Shown: piece after piece, positions 9,297-17,876 of the stretch
Layout: the number at the start of each line of letters is the position of its first letter
Position numbering within the stretch: the stretch's first letter is position 1
Assembly: GCA_000424365.1 (NCBI GenBank)
Contig: AUJT01000003.1
Coordinates: forward strand, 124,001 to 188,000
DNA: 64,000 nt
Direction of reading: 5' to 3'
DNA from: Lachnospiraceae bacterium NK4A144
Lineage (GTDB): Bacteria > Bacillota > Clostridia > Lachnospirales > Lachnospiraceae
Position numbers and translations under genes: made by a program
Notes under the pieces: generated by a model
What the model saw: the letters and a program-made list of their open reading frames with translations, nothing else
What the model was told of the DNA's origin: nothing
The model's database searches: none

Positions 9297-9685
9297 CAGG
9301 GTGCCTCCTCCGTGGATTCTTCAGTCGCCGGACTCATAGCTGCCATCATTTCCTCTGATGTCATAGAAGTATTAAGAGAATATGTACCGGGCTCCAGTTT
9401 TCCATGGTATTCCGAAAGGAGTTCCTGTGCTACAAAAAGCTTATCATCGTTGATAAGTCCTGCATTTTTAAGGATCTTTCCGATCTCAGATGCATCAGAA
9501 CCAAGCGGTATCTGCACAACCACATCTGTTCCTGTCCCTTCTGCAACAGCCGGCTCCGCAAATACTCTATATCCAAAGTCATATGCCTTGAACGCCAGAC
9601 GGTAGATCATCAGAATAAGAAAAAGACATATAAGTATCCTGCATAAGATCGCAAGAACTGATAGTATGGCTTTGCCTATTTTCAT
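9296..9685 (-). CDS. MltG N-terminal-like membrane protein lacking the catalytic domain
   Basis: A 129-residue protein with one N-terminal membrane helix (about residues 8-28) and an extracytoplasmic LysM-like subdomain (DVVVQIPLGSDASEIGKILK, then LEPGTYSL), as found at the start of the YceG/MltG endolytic transglycosylases. It stops at that point with an acidic threonine-rich tail, so the catalytic glutamate domain is missing. It occupies the yrrL slot between ylbF and trmR. I prefer ATG 9685 (GAGGAG five nt upstream) to GTG 9691. It may be a regulatory or peptidoglycan-binding remnant; no frameshifted catalytic part follows. Confidence 0.65.
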   Translation of the reverse strand: MKIGKAILSVLAILCRILICLFLILMIYRLAFKAYDFGYRVFAEPAVAEGTGTDVVVQIPLGSDASEIGKILKNAGLINDDKLFVAQELLSEYHGKLEPGTYSLNTSMTSEEMMAAMSPATEESTEEAP

Positions 9686-9687
9686 AA

Positions 9688-10158
9688 TCACTCCTCAAGT
9701 ATACCATTCAAAATGCCATCAAACACATCCTGCATCATTTTGCAAAACGACGCTTCTGCACTCAGATAATCATATATCTCAGGAATCCTGTATAACGCCT
9801 CGTTATTCTCAGCAAACTTCAGAACTTCCTCTGCCACATCTTCATCGGATGCAGTCATATGGATATCAAAATTTTCCATGCGGAGAGTGTCCGCAGCCTT
9901 TTTTAACTCAGGATTTTCACTTATCTTCTTTTTTTGTGTCTGATAATTAATATATTCAGGTGTCTCACGGATGAGAGTCACAAATTCTTCCAATTCACCC
10001 GCGAGACTACCATATACAGCACTTCTGTCTGCACTGCCATAAGCTTCCGAAGCATGGTATTCATCACGTGCTCTTCTGTCAAACCGATCTCTCTGGTTTT
10101 TATTCCATCCACCGGTAACGCGACTCCGACCTGCATTTTTTCTTGCAGATTCAAGCAT
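9688..10158 (-). CDS. YlbF/YmcA family protein
   Basis: A 156-residue protein. The first 50 residues are basic and polar; the rest is helical and matches the YlbF/YmcA fold (EFVTLIRETPEYINYQ, then ADTLRMENFDIHM and a C-terminal helix ending FDGILNGILEE). In B. subtilis YlbF, YmcA and YaaT form a complex that directs RNase Y to polycistronic mRNAs. Here the gene lies 18 bp after rnj (RNase J), which supports an RNA-processing role. The basic N-terminal extension is unusual for the family. Paralogue assignment is not possible. Confidence 0.7.
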   Translation of the reverse strand: MLESARKNAGRSRVTGGWNKNQRDRFDRRARDEYHASEAYGSADRSAVYGSLAGELEEFVTLIRETPEYINYQTQKKKISENPELKKAADTLRMENFDIHMTASDEDVAEEVLKFAENNEALYRIPEIYDYLSAEASFCKMMQDVFDGILNGILEE

Positions 10159-10176
10159 ACGGCAGCCTCCTTATTT

Positions 10177-11853
10177 TTACTCTACTTCCATGATGATAGG
10201 CAGGATCATGGGACGACGCTTTGTCTTTTTCCACAAATAATCAGAAAGATCATCTCTTAATGTGCTCTTGATCTTTCCCCAATCAGTGATACCTCTGTCA
10301 GCAAGCTTATCCAGTGAATCCTCAAGTACATCTGTAGAATCCTCCAGAAGCGCGTCTGCCTCACGAACATATACAAAACCTCGTGAAATGATATCCGGTC
10401 CTGCGAGAACCTGTCCTGTACCACGCTCAAGAGTAAGTACGATGATAACGATACCATCTTCTGCCAGATGCTGACGGTCTCTAAGAACGACATTTCCGAC
10501 ATCACCGACACCAAGTCCGTCTACATATACTGTTCCTGTATGAACATGTCCTGCAATACGTCCTGTTTCCTCATCAAGTTCAATAATATCACCTGAATGG
10601 GCCATAAGAATGTGCTCATGATCATATCCAAGTTCTTCAGCTATAGTAGCCTGTGCTCTGCGGTGACGGAACTCACCGTGAACAGGGATCGAATACTTTG
10701 GCTTAACAAGGGAGTAAATGAGCTTGATCTCCTCACGGCATGCGTGTCCGGATACGTGAACGTCCTGGAAAATAACCTCAGCTCCCTTTGCCTCAAGTTC
10801 ATTTATAACCTTTGATACCGACTTTTCATTTCCCGGAATAGGATTAGAACTGAAAATGATGGTATCATTCGGCTTTATCTGAACCTTTCTGTGGATGTTC
10901 ATAGCCATCCTGGAAAGAGCTGCCATGGATTCTCCCTGGCTTCCTGTTGTTACAAGAACGATCTTTTCATCCGGATAATTCTTTATCTGGTCTATATCGA
11001 TAAGCGTATTCTCCGGAACCTTCAAATATCCGAGTTCCTGCGCCGTATCAATGACATTTACCATCGAACGGCCCTCAACTACTACCTTTCTGTCATACTT
11101 ACATGCAGTATTGATGATCTGCTGCACGCGGTCTACATTTGATGCAAAGGTAGCAACGATGATCCTGTTTCTGGAGTGCTCAGCAAACAGGCTGTCAAAG
11201 ATCTTTCCGATAGTCTTCTCAGACTTCGTAAAGCCTTCTCTTTCAGCATTTGTACTATCACACATAAGTGCCAGTACACCCTTTTTGCCTATCTCACCGA
11301 ATCTCTGCAGATCGATCGCATCACCAAATACAGGAGTATAGTCAACCTTAAAGTCTCCGGTATGTACAACTATTCCTGCCGGGCAGTAAATAGCCAGAGC
11401 AGATGCATCAGCAATAGAGTGGTTTGTCTTGATGAACTCGATCCTGAATGATCCGAGATTTATTGACTGGCCATGCTTTACGACCTTTCTCTTTACGGAC
11501 TTCAGGAGACCATGTTCTTCAAGCTTGTGATCAATAAGACCTACCGTAAGCTTTGTTGCATAGATCGGTGCATTTACTTCTTTCAGGACATACGGAAGCG
11601 CGCCGATATGATCCTCATGACCGTGAGTGATTACGAATCCCTTTACCTTTTCTATATTGTCCTTAAGAAAAGATACATCCGGAATACAGAGATCGATACC
11701 AAGCATGTCATCTTCCGGGAAAGCAATACCGCAGTCTACTACGATAATACTATCCTCGTATTGAAACGCAGTGATATTCAGACCGATCTGTTCCAGACCA
11801 CCCAGCGGAATGATCTTCAGCTTCGATACGGGTCCTTTATTCAGTTTCTTCAA
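10177..11853 (-). CDS. rnj: Ribonuclease J
   Basis: A 558-residue metallo-beta-lactamase/beta-CASP ribonuclease. The zinc motif HGHEDH is at residues 77-82, VHTGDFKVD and CDSTNAEREGFTKSE follow, and the beta-CASP region with GSQGESMAALSRMA comes before the C-terminal domain. RNase J has 5' exonuclease and endonuclease activity in mRNA decay and rRNA maturation. The length is normal. It lies between fur (18 bp) and ylbF (18 bp) in one transcription unit. Only one J paralogue is seen, so RnjA versus RnjB is left open. Confidence 0.93.
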   Translation of the reverse strand: MKKLNKGPVSKLKIIPLGGLEQIGLNITAFQYEDSIIVVDCGIAFPEDDMLGIDLCIPDVSFLKDNIEKVKGFVITHGHEDHIGALPYVLKEVNAPIYATKLTVGLIDHKLEEHGLLKSVKRKVVKHGQSINLGSFRIEFIKTNHSIADASALAIYCPAGIVVHTGDFKVDYTPVFGDAIDLQRFGEIGKKGVLALMCDSTNAEREGFTKSEKTIGKIFDSLFAEHSRNRIIVATFASNVDRVQQIINTACKYDRKVVVEGRSMVNVIDTAQELGYLKVPENTLIDIDQIKNYPDEKIVLVTTGSQGESMAALSRMAMNIHRKVQIKPNDTIIFSSNPIPGNEKSVSKVINELEAKGAEVIFQDVHVSGHACREEIKLIYSLVKPKYSIPVHGEFRHRRAQATIAEELGYDHEHILMAHSGDIIELDEETGRIAGHVHTGTVYVDGLGVGDVGNVVLRDRQHLAEDGIVIIVLTLERGTGQVLAGPDIISRGFVYVREADALLEDSTDVLEDSLDKLADRGITDWGKIKSTLRDDLSDYLWKKTKRRPMILPIIMEVE

Positions 11854-11871
11854 TTTTTACCTCCGTAGAAA

Positions 11872-12366
11872 TCAGTTAAGTTTCAGCTTTTTGGCACATC
11901 CGGCGCAATAGCCGTAGAACTTGACTTCGTGATCCCGGATAATAAAACCTGTTGTATCTGTTACACTGCATTCGAGGTTGTCCAAAAGATCATGTTCAAA
12001 CGGCATGATCTTTCCGCAGTTGATACAAATCAGGTGGTGGTGACGATGATGACCCGCAGATTTTTCTTCGAGATCTCCGATTTCATAACGCACGAAGCCA
12101 TCATCAAGATTGATCCGATCCACCAGTTCAAGCTGTGTCAATAGCTGTATGGTTCTATAAACAGTGGCGAGTCCGATTCCCGGCAGCATACCACATGTCT
12201 CTCTGTATATTTCTTCGGCAGTCAGATGTTTGCCTCTGTTTTCTGCCAGAACGCGCAACACGATAAGCCTCTGCTGTGTAACCTTGAGGCCCTTTTCCTT
12301 TAGAAGATTTTTAAGTTCTTCCTCTATCTTTTTGCGTTCTTTACTGTTCAATGCTGACATCTCCAA
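11872..12366 (-). CDS. Fur family metalloregulator
   Basis: A 164-residue regulator: an N-terminal winged helix (GLKVTQQRLIVLRVL, then LTAEEIYRE and GIGLATVYRTIQLL as recognition region) and a C-terminal metal-binding domain with the histidine-rich GHHRHHHLICINCG and the second pair CAGC near the end. The two CxxC pairs form the structural zinc site. Iron (Fur), peroxide (PerR) and zinc (Zur) types cannot be told apart safely. Its start overlaps the DUF1292 gene, so it is co-expressed with housekeeping genes rather than next to metal transporters. Confidence 0.88.
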   Translation of the reverse strand: MEMSALNSKERKKIEEELKNLLKEKGLKVTQQRLIVLRVLAENRGKHLTAEEIYRETCGMLPGIGLATVYRTIQLLTQLELVDRINLDDGFVRYEIGDLEEKSAGHHRHHHLICINCGKIMPFEHDLLDNLECSVTDTTGFIIRDHEVKFYGYCAGCAKKLKLN

Positions 12367-12607
12367 GTACGGATTCGAAAGCAGGTATCACCTTTGCGAT
12401 CTCATCTTCATCTGTAACCATCTCGTAAACAGACTCTTCTTCACCGTCTGAATTTTTTTCAGTGATATATTTTAATATAAATGCTTCGGCGTCTTCTTCA
12501 TTTTCTTCTGAAACAAGAAGGTACTCTGTTCCATCTGCCTCTGCTCCGGCAATGATGAAATATTCCTGCTTTTCGCCATCGTCTGATGTAAATGTAAGTT
12601 TATCCAT
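12341..12607 (-). CDS. DUF1292 family small acidic protein (YrzB-like)
   Basis: An 88-residue acidic protein (KLTFTSDDGEKQEYFIIAG, YLLVSEENEEDAEAFI) matching the DUF1292/UPF0473 family, whose B. subtilis member YrzB lies next to yrrK. The function is unknown. I start it at ATG 12607, with a GAAAG element upstream; an in-frame TTG at 12631 overlaps the ruvX stop but has no suitably spaced ribosome site. The 3' end overlaps fur by 26 bp. Confidence 0.8.
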   Translation of the reverse strand: MDKLTFTSDDGEKQEYFIIAGAEADGTEYLLVSEENEEDAEAFILKYITEKNSDGEEESVYEMVTDEDEIAKVIPAFESVLGDVSIEQ

Positions 12608-12627
12608 AATAATTCTTTCAGTTTTCC

Positions 12628-13056
12628 TCAACTGCCGGCATGTTCATTCAGATAATCCTGAAGTATCACAGCCGCTGCTATACTGTCTACACGGTCTTTT
12701 CTATCTTTACGATCTTTTACTCCCGTGTCATCCATGATCTCATATGCTTCAACGGTACTGAGCCTTTCGTCCATAAAATGTACGGGAAGCCCTGTACGAC
12801 GAGATACCATCTCTCCAAAGGCTCTGGCTTTTTCTGCCCTGTCTCCCTCAGTTCCGTCCATGTTAAGCGGCAGGCCGATGACTATCTCATCTACCTGCTC
12901 CGCTACTATAATTTCTTCAATTCTTGCACAGGTACGTCGAAGACGTTTTTCTGAATCTCTCCTGACTATCTCCACACCGTGAGGTATCGTTCCTGTAGCA
13001 TCGGTCAGTGCAACGCCGACCGTTTTTGCACCATAATCAAGCCCTATATATTTCAC
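12628..13056 (-). CDS. ruvX: RuvX/YqgF pre-16S rRNA nuclease
   Basis: A 142-residue RNase H-fold protein. [15 protein letters not shown] holds the first catalytic aspartate, [16 protein letters not shown] is the family signature, and DERLSTVEA and [13 protein letters not shown] supply the later acidic residues. YqgF proteins process the 16S rRNA 5' end and have been annotated as Holliday junction resolvases. The gene overlaps the ireB stop, giving the conserved ireB-ruvX-DUF1292 triplet. Confidence 0.9.
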   Translation of the reverse strand: MKYIGLDYGAKTVGVALTDATGTIPHGVEIVRRDSEKRLRRTCARIEEIIVAEQVDEIVIGLPLNMDGTEGDRAEKARAFGEMVSRRTGLPVHFMDERLSTVEAYEIMDDTGVKDRKDRKDRVDSIAAAVILQDYLNEHAGS

Positions 13057-13322
13057 TTCTGATCCCAGCCATTACTTCTTATATACTGTTTCAAAAGTTC
13101 CTCTACGAGCTCGTCACGCTCAACCTTCATAATAAGGCTTCTTGCATTATTATGACTAGTGATATAAGTCGGATCTCCTGACATGATATATCCAACGATC
13201 TGACTTATCGGGTTATAACCTTTTTCTGTCAGTGCTTCATAAACCGTTGAAAGGACAACTTTCACGCCCGTCTCAGGTTCTTTTTCCACACGAAACATCT
13301 GTGTACTACCTAAATCCTTCAT
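13053..13322 (-). CDS. IreB family regulatory phosphoprotein
   Basis: An 89-residue protein with the UPF0297/IreB sequence: [10 protein letters not shown] at the N-terminus, [19 protein letters not shown] and [14 protein letters not shown]. In Enterococcus faecalis IreB is phosphorylated on N-terminal threonines by the PASTA kinase IreK and lowers cephalosporin resistance; a threonine is present here at residue 7. It is the first gene of a long operon that runs towards the U32 gene. Confidence 0.88.
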   Translation of the reverse strand: MKDLGSTQMFRVEKEPETGVKVVLSTVYEALTEKGYNPISQIVGYIMSGDPTYITSHNNARSLIMKVERDELVEELLKQYIRSNGWDQK

Positions 13323-13337
13323 AGTCTCTCACATTCC

Positions 13338-13370
13338 GGAGCACATCCACGGCGATGACGACAGTGCTCC
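13338..13370 (-). promoter_or_regulatory. Hairpin in the ireB leader
   Basis: A seven-base-pair stem (GGAGCAC at 13338-13344 with GTGCTCC at 13364-13370) lies between the probable promoter and the ireB start, 15 nt from the ATG. It has no T tract, so it is not an ordinary terminator. It may stabilise the 5' end or control access to the ribosome site. Confidence 0.4.
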
Positions 13371-13405
13371 ATCTGCCATCACCACAAAAGCGTATATTCG
13401 TTTTT

Positions 13406-13434
13406 ATCTTATCGCAGCCCCGCAAAAAAAGCAA
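13406..13434 (-). promoter_or_regulatory. Probable promoter of the ireB operon
   Basis: On the minus strand TTGCTT (13429-13434) and TAAGAT (13406-13411) are 17 bp apart, about 85 nt before the ireB ATG. Both boxes match consensus only in part. Confidence 0.45.
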
Positions 13435-13477
13435 CGAAACCGCGTCTTGCACGGACTATTGTACACATATAAGTTTT

Positions 13478-14158
13478 TTAACTATGATATTCGCCATTGT
13501 AACGGATAAGTGTGACATCCTCAACACCGTCAAGTTCCTTGATCTCCTCTACAACGATCATATCTTTCTCAGGAAGATCTACTGTAACTGTAAGCTCCTC
13601 TGTTTCTCCGCGGAGTATGCAGGACTTAACTGCATGAGAAATTCCTGAAAGCTTCTCAAGAGCCTTCTTTTCACCCTCACTGCTGCAATGAAGGATAAGC
13701 ACATACGCACCGGCTTTCTCCTGTCTCTTGTGCATTACCGCTACGAGGAGCAGCATGATGAGCATACCAACAGCTGCAAGAAGATACATGCTTGCTCCTA
13801 TTGTAATACCCATTGTGATCGCCCAGAATAGATACATTATATCCAACGGTTCCTTAACAGCTGTACGATAACGTACGATAGAAAGTGCACCGACCATACC
13901 AAGTGAAATAACTATATTTGTACTGATCGCGAGTGTTACCATACATGTAAGAACTGTCATTCCAACAAGTGTCAGAGCGAATGTCCTGTTGTAAACAACG
14001 CCTTCATAAAACTTCTTGTAGATCTCATAGATCAAAAGACCTATCACCAGTGCGATAGCCATATCCACAAGGATCGTGAGTAATGTACTAAGAGATATTG
14101 ACTGATTGTACATATCAGATTCCAGGATTGACTTTTTGATCATTGCCTTTACGCTCAT
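13478..14158 (-). CDS. DUF4956 membrane protein
   Basis: A 226-residue protein with four predicted membrane helices within residues 25-145 (LLTILVDMAIALVIGLLIY first) and a C-terminal cytoplasmic alpha/beta domain of about 70 residues. The linker GALSIVRYRTAVKEPLDI is the conserved core of DUF4956 proteins. These genes commonly lie beside VTC-domain and CotH genes; here the VTC gene is 28 bp upstream and a CotH gene 6 kb away. The biochemical function is unknown to me. Confidence 0.8.
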   Translation of the reverse strand: MSVKAMIKKSILESDMYNQSISLSTLLTILVDMAIALVIGLLIYEIYKKFYEGVVYNRTFALTLVGMTVLTCMVTLAISTNIVISLGMVGALSIVRYRTAVKEPLDIMYLFWAITMGITIGASMYLLAAVGMLIMLLLVAVMHKRQEKAGAYVLILHCSSEGEKKALEKLSGISHAVKSCILRGETEELTVTVDLPEKDMIVVEEIKELDGVEDVTLIRYNGEYHS

Positions 14159-14185
14159 TTTTATCCTCTCATTTCTTTAAATGAT

Positions 14186-14902
14186 TTATAAATTGATACC
14201 GCGAAGCTCTCTCATGGCATCGCAGCACATAACATATTTACTTGCCGCTACCTGCTCTGCCGCATTAAGCGGAAGAATATCTCTCATTATCTGCGGTATG
14301 AATTCCGTAAACTTAACCTCCATGATAAGTTTTCCCGGTTGAAGCGTCTCATATACAGGTATAGTTCCATCAAACAGATCCCAGCTCATAAAACCGGATC
14401 TCACATGTTCATCAAATGTAACACGCACTGTACCCGCGTCCATGATAAACGGTCTGCGGTCATAATCCACGATAACCTCCGGTCTGAGTCCGTTTGAAAG
14501 AAGTTCTACCGCAAACTGAGAACATACCTCTTCTTTTCTGCCAAAAAGGAAATGATAATTTCCATGAAGGATATCCTGCAATTCATCTGTCGTGAGTCTT
14601 GCAGATATCTTTCTGATGTAGCTTCCTTCTTTCTGCTTGCACTCAAGACTTATGAAATCATCGCTTAGATTATAGATCCTGATCCTGTATTTCTTTCGAC
14701 TCGCAACTCCCGCTTCTTTGTCTTCATAGGCGCTGCGTCCTATATCATCAAAGTAAAGACTCCTGATGAAATAGCTGCCATTCTTCGTATGCGGATCTGT
14801 TTTTGTAAATTCTTTCAGACGAGGCAGAAGTATATCCCTCTCTCTCTCCGAGATCAGGAACTTTAGCTCATGGCGAAAAACCACCTTTTTTTGCTTTGTC
14901 AT
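14186..14902 (-). CDS. VTC domain protein (polyphosphate polymerase-like)
   Basis: A 238-residue protein with the CYTH-like tunnel fold of VTC domains. Strand motifs RHELKFLI, YFIRSLYFDD, KKYRIRIYN, SLECKQKEGSYIRK and LIMEVKF supply the alternating basic and acidic residues that bind polyphosphate and metal. In yeast Vtc4 this domain makes polyphosphate from ATP. Bacterial copies paired with DUF4956 are thought to act similarly at the membrane, but activity here is inference. It probably has its own promoter and is followed by the DUF4956 gene. Confidence 0.75.
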   Translation of the reverse strand: MTKQKKVVFRHELKFLISERERDILLPRLKEFTKTDPHTKNGSYFIRSLYFDDIGRSAYEDKEAGVASRKKYRIRIYNLSDDFISLECKQKEGSYIRKISARLTTDELQDILHGNYHFLFGRKEEVCSQFAVELLSNGLRPEVIVDYDRRPFIMDAGTVRVTFDEHVRSGFMSWDLFDGTIPVYETLQPGKLIMEVKFTEFIPQIMRDILPLNAAEQVAASKYVMCCDAMRELRGINL

Positions 14903-14945
14903 TTTTTCCTCTTTCGCTCACGATGTTTGACGCAATACTCGTTTC

Positions 14946-14973
14946 ATTATAACATCATTCGCAAATTAGTCAC
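14946..14973 (-). promoter_or_regulatory. Probable promoter of the VTC-DUF4956 pair
   Basis: A consensus TATAAT on the minus strand (14946-14951) with GTGACT (14968-14973) 16 bp upstream. The second box overlaps the stop region of the preceding membrane protein gene, and transcription would start about 37 nt before the VTC ATG. Confidence 0.45.
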
Positions 14974-16681
14974 TATACGTATCAAGTCCAGGCACAGGCT
15001 CTTTTACAGCGACCCATGTGCCGTCGAGTTTATAAATGTTCACCGGGTAATCTTTCCAGATCTCATAGTTTTCTTCATCGAGAAGCACTATGTAGTCTGC
15101 AGGGAGCAGTCCCTTTTCCGCTTCGGATCTGACTCTCTCAGCCTCAGCTTTCACAACGTGGCTGACACTTCGCGCAAAATAAAAACGATTCATTGTGAGA
15201 CCGTGCTTATATGCGTAATGAGCATAATCCATATCCTCGATCTGATCATCATATGTCATAACAATATGACTGTAATGATCGATATTAGCAGTCATTACGG
15301 GATCATCCAGATCGCAGTGATTTGGCTTAAATTCTTTCGAAAGTTCTGCCTTAAAGGAAGAAAGATACGGTCTCATGTCACGCGCCTGAACCACAAGACA
15401 CAAAAGTGTCAAAGCGTAAGCTGCTGCAAATGCAGCTTTCACTCCGATAAGTTCTTTTCCATACCTTGCGATAGCCCAAAAAGCAAAAGCATATATCAGG
15501 TAAACCGCAACCCATACAAAGCGTCCGTTTGAACGAAAATAACCGACGATGACCTGCATCCACTTCGTAAGTGGGATCCTGAAAAACAAGTGATCATTAA
15601 TGGCAACTTTCGGAAAAAAGGAAAAGAGAGCATAACAAATGCCGGCTATCAGTGCAAGACACCATCTCCTGTGATTCTTAAAAAGATATTTTACGGACAA
15701 AACTTTTTTCCCACGCTTAATTACATGGGCGATCACAAGAACTACCGCCGCAAAAAGCAGGATAAACATACCACATCCCAGATATCCGAACCCCTCATAC
15801 TGGAAGCCGTCCTGAAGCGGAAGTTCCTTAATAAGCGATCCATACTTCAAAGGATTTATAAATGCGTTAAAGTTTCCTTCAAACTGTCCGATAAAGTCTT
15901 CCGAATCAAGACTTTTACTGAATGCCCCCATGACAAAGAGCGACACCACTCCTGATATGAGAATGGCTGAAAGCCTGATAATGACTTTCCGTAAATCTTT
16001 ATCCGAAAGATAACTATCCAAAAGGGCAAAGCAAAGTACGCCGACTGCCATTGCCCATAAATACGGATGCGTCATCATCACAAGCACTGAGAATACCGTC
16101 CATACGACAGTGCCTTTCATAAATGAGCCGTATCTGCCTTCTTCCAGCCATAACAGTATCGCCGCCACGAGCATCCACTGAGCCGTAAGTGTCGTATGAT
16201 AAAACATTCTCTGTATTATCGGGAAACTCAGCGCAAAAAACGGAGTTCCAATAACAGATAATACATCATTTCCGGTTACTCTCTTAATGAGCAGCGCAGA
16301 AAAGCCGCCCATTAACGCGAGCGAAACCAGACCATACCATCCAAGATACTGAAATGTCTCCGGCAGCACACTTCGAAAGATCTTAAAAAAGAATGCCCAT
16401 ATAGGTATCGAATCCGTATATAAGACAGACACTTCATACGGATAAGACAGCCTGTTCATCATACCTAACGGAAAGGTCCAGTCCGAAACCCTAAAGTGAC
16501 ACCATCCCAGATAATGCTGCTCTATATCCGGATCGGTAAGTCCAAATATCCATTCATCATAGGTTACGTCCAGCACTCTTGTGCCAAAAGCCCATATAAA
16601 AAGAAGAGCTCCTATCACACAACCTATAAGAAATAATTTCTTTTCACGAAAAACACTTCTCTCTGAGATGTTGCCCTTCAT
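14966..16681 (-). CDS. Polytopic membrane protein, GT-C/DUF6311-like
   Basis: About 571 residues with roughly eleven hydrophobic helices between residues 15 and 440 and a C-terminal soluble domain of about 120 residues. The first large loop holds DVTYDEWIFGLTDPDIEQHYLGW, shown here as the acidic loop between TM1 and TM2 that resembles that of lipid-linked sugar transferases. I place it in the GT-C-like DUF6311 group from overall layout only. It follows thiI closely; ATG 16681 is 11 nt from AAGGA, while TTG 16687 has a better spacing of 5 nt and is a real alternative. Substrate unknown. Confidence 0.6.
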   Translation of the reverse strand: MKGNISERSVFREKKLFLIGCVIGALLFIWAFGTRVLDVTYDEWIFGLTDPDIEQHYLGWCHFRVSDWTFPLGMMNRLSYPYEVSVLYTDSIPIWAFFFKIFRSVLPETFQYLGWYGLVSLALMGGFSALLIKRVTGNDVLSVIGTPFFALSFPIIQRMFYHTTLTAQWMLVAAILLWLEEGRYGSFMKGTVVWTVFSVLVMMTHPYLWAMAVGVLCFALLDSYLSDKDLRKVIIRLSAILISGVVSLFVMGAFSKSLDSEDFIGQFEGNFNAFINPLKYGSLIKELPLQDGFQYEGFGYLGCGMFILLFAAVVLVIAHVIKRGKKVLSVKYLFKNHRRWCLALIAGICYALFSFFPKVAINDHLFFRIPLTKWMQVIVGYFRSNGRFVWVAVYLIYAFAFWAIARYGKELIGVKAAFAAAYALTLLCLVVQARDMRPYLSSFKAELSKEFKPNHCDLDDPVMTANIDHYSHIVMTYDDQIEDMDYAHYAYKHGLTMNRFYFARSVSHVVKAEAERVRSEAEKGLLPADYIVLLDEENYEIWKDYPVNIYKLDGTWVAVKEPVPGLDTYSD

Positions 16682-16688
16682 AAACAAC

Positions 16689-17876
16689 TTAGTCCTTCCC
16701 TACAACGATCACTTCATCAGTCTCGATCGCTTTCTGCATGAGATCATCAATAACCTCATTAAGTCTCTGTTCTGAGCACTTGATCACATTGAGGTTCGGC
16801 TTTGTAACCGGATGCTTTGCTACAAAGATCGTGCAGCAATCCTCATATGGCAGTATGGAAATATCAGCTGTTCCGATCTCCTCAGCTTTGTCGATGATAT
16901 CCTGCTTATCGAAGCCGATAAGAGGACGATATACAGGAAACTCTGCTGCATCATCAGTGCAGTAGAGGCTCTTCATGGTCTGGCTCGCAACCTGTCCTAT
17001 CGACTCTCCTGTAACGAGTCCGAGACAATCCTTGGTATTTTCAGCCAAATGCTTTGCGATCTTCATCATATAACGACGCATGATGATAGTGAGCTCATCG
17101 TGAGGACACTTCTGATAGATCGCCATCTGGATATCTGTGAAGTTAATGATGTGAAGTCTGATCTTTCCGCAATATTCTGACAGAACCTCAGCAAGATCGA
17201 TAACCTTCTGCTTTGCGCGGTCAGATGTATAAGGCGGCGCATTGAAATAAACCGCGTCCATATAAACACCTCGTCTCGCGATCATATATCCTGCGACCGG
17301 AGAATCGAATCCACCTGAAAGAAGCAGCATAGCGCGTCCGTTTGTTCCGAGCGGAAGTCCTCCTGCACCTTTTATGAGCTTGGAATACATAAAGATCTCT
17401 GCTCGAAGTTCGATACTTAAAACAACTTCCGGATTATGAACATCAACGTGTGTTTCAGGGAAGGCGTTCAGAATTGCCTCTCCGACTCTCGCATCCATCT
17501 CCATAGACGGAACCGGATATCCCTTATTTGCGCGGCGTGTGTTTACCTTAAAGGAGAAATTTTTATCCTTATAATTATCTGCGATAAACTGAACTGCAGC
17601 CTTTATAACAGCTTCCGGCTCCTGATCCTCGATCTGAGTTACAGGGCAGATTCCTACCACACCAAAAACCTTCTGCATGGCTTTGATAGCTTCATCGTAA
17701 TCATACTCAGACTTTGTCTGTACAAAAATTCGTCCGTTGATACGACTTACTTCAAATTCACCCTCAACCTTCTCCAGTTTATGCGCAACTTCTTTTACGA
17801 GCGCATCTTCAAAAACATGTCGGTTTTTTCCTTTTAAGCCGATCTCGGCATATTTAAGCAGAAATGCGTGAAACAT
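16689..17876 (-). CDS. thiI: tRNA 4-thiouridine synthetase ThiI
   Basis: A 395-residue protein: an N-terminal ferredoxin-like and THUMP region (to about residue 165), then the PP-loop LLLSGGFDSPVAGY near 184-197 and the conserved EDCCTIF with a candidate catalytic cysteine near 350. It adenylates uridine-8 of tRNA for sulfur transfer. There is no rhodanese domain, as in most Firmicutes, so sulfur should come straight from the cysteine desulfurase encoded immediately upstream, whose stop overlaps the thiI start. Confidence 0.93.
   Translation of the reverse strand: MFHAFLLKYAEIGLKGKNRHVFEDALVKEVAHKLEKVEGEFEVSRINGRIFVQTKSEYDYDEAIKAMQKVFGVVGICPVTQIEDQEPEAVIKAAVQFIADNYKDKNFSFKVNTRRANKGYPVPSMEMDARVGEAILNAFPETHVDVHNPEVVLSIELRAEIFMYSKLIKGAGGLPLGTNGRAMLLLSGGFDSPVAGYMIARRGVYMDAVYFNAPPYTSDRAKQKVIDLAEVLSEYCGKIRLHIINFTDIQMAIYQKCPHDELTIIMRRYMMKIAKHLAENTKDCLGLVTGESIGQVASQTMKSLYCTDDAAEFPVYRPLIGFDKQDIIDKAEEIGTADISILPYEDCCTIFVAKHPVTKPNLNVIKCSEQRLNEVIDDLMQKAIETDEVIVVGKD

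Noticed and set aside
14870-15532. A 220-codon plus-strand ORF opposite the GT-C-like membrane gene
   Set aside because: No ribosome site, Cys/His/Ser-rich composition typical of an antisense frame, and a well-supported gene lies on the other strand.
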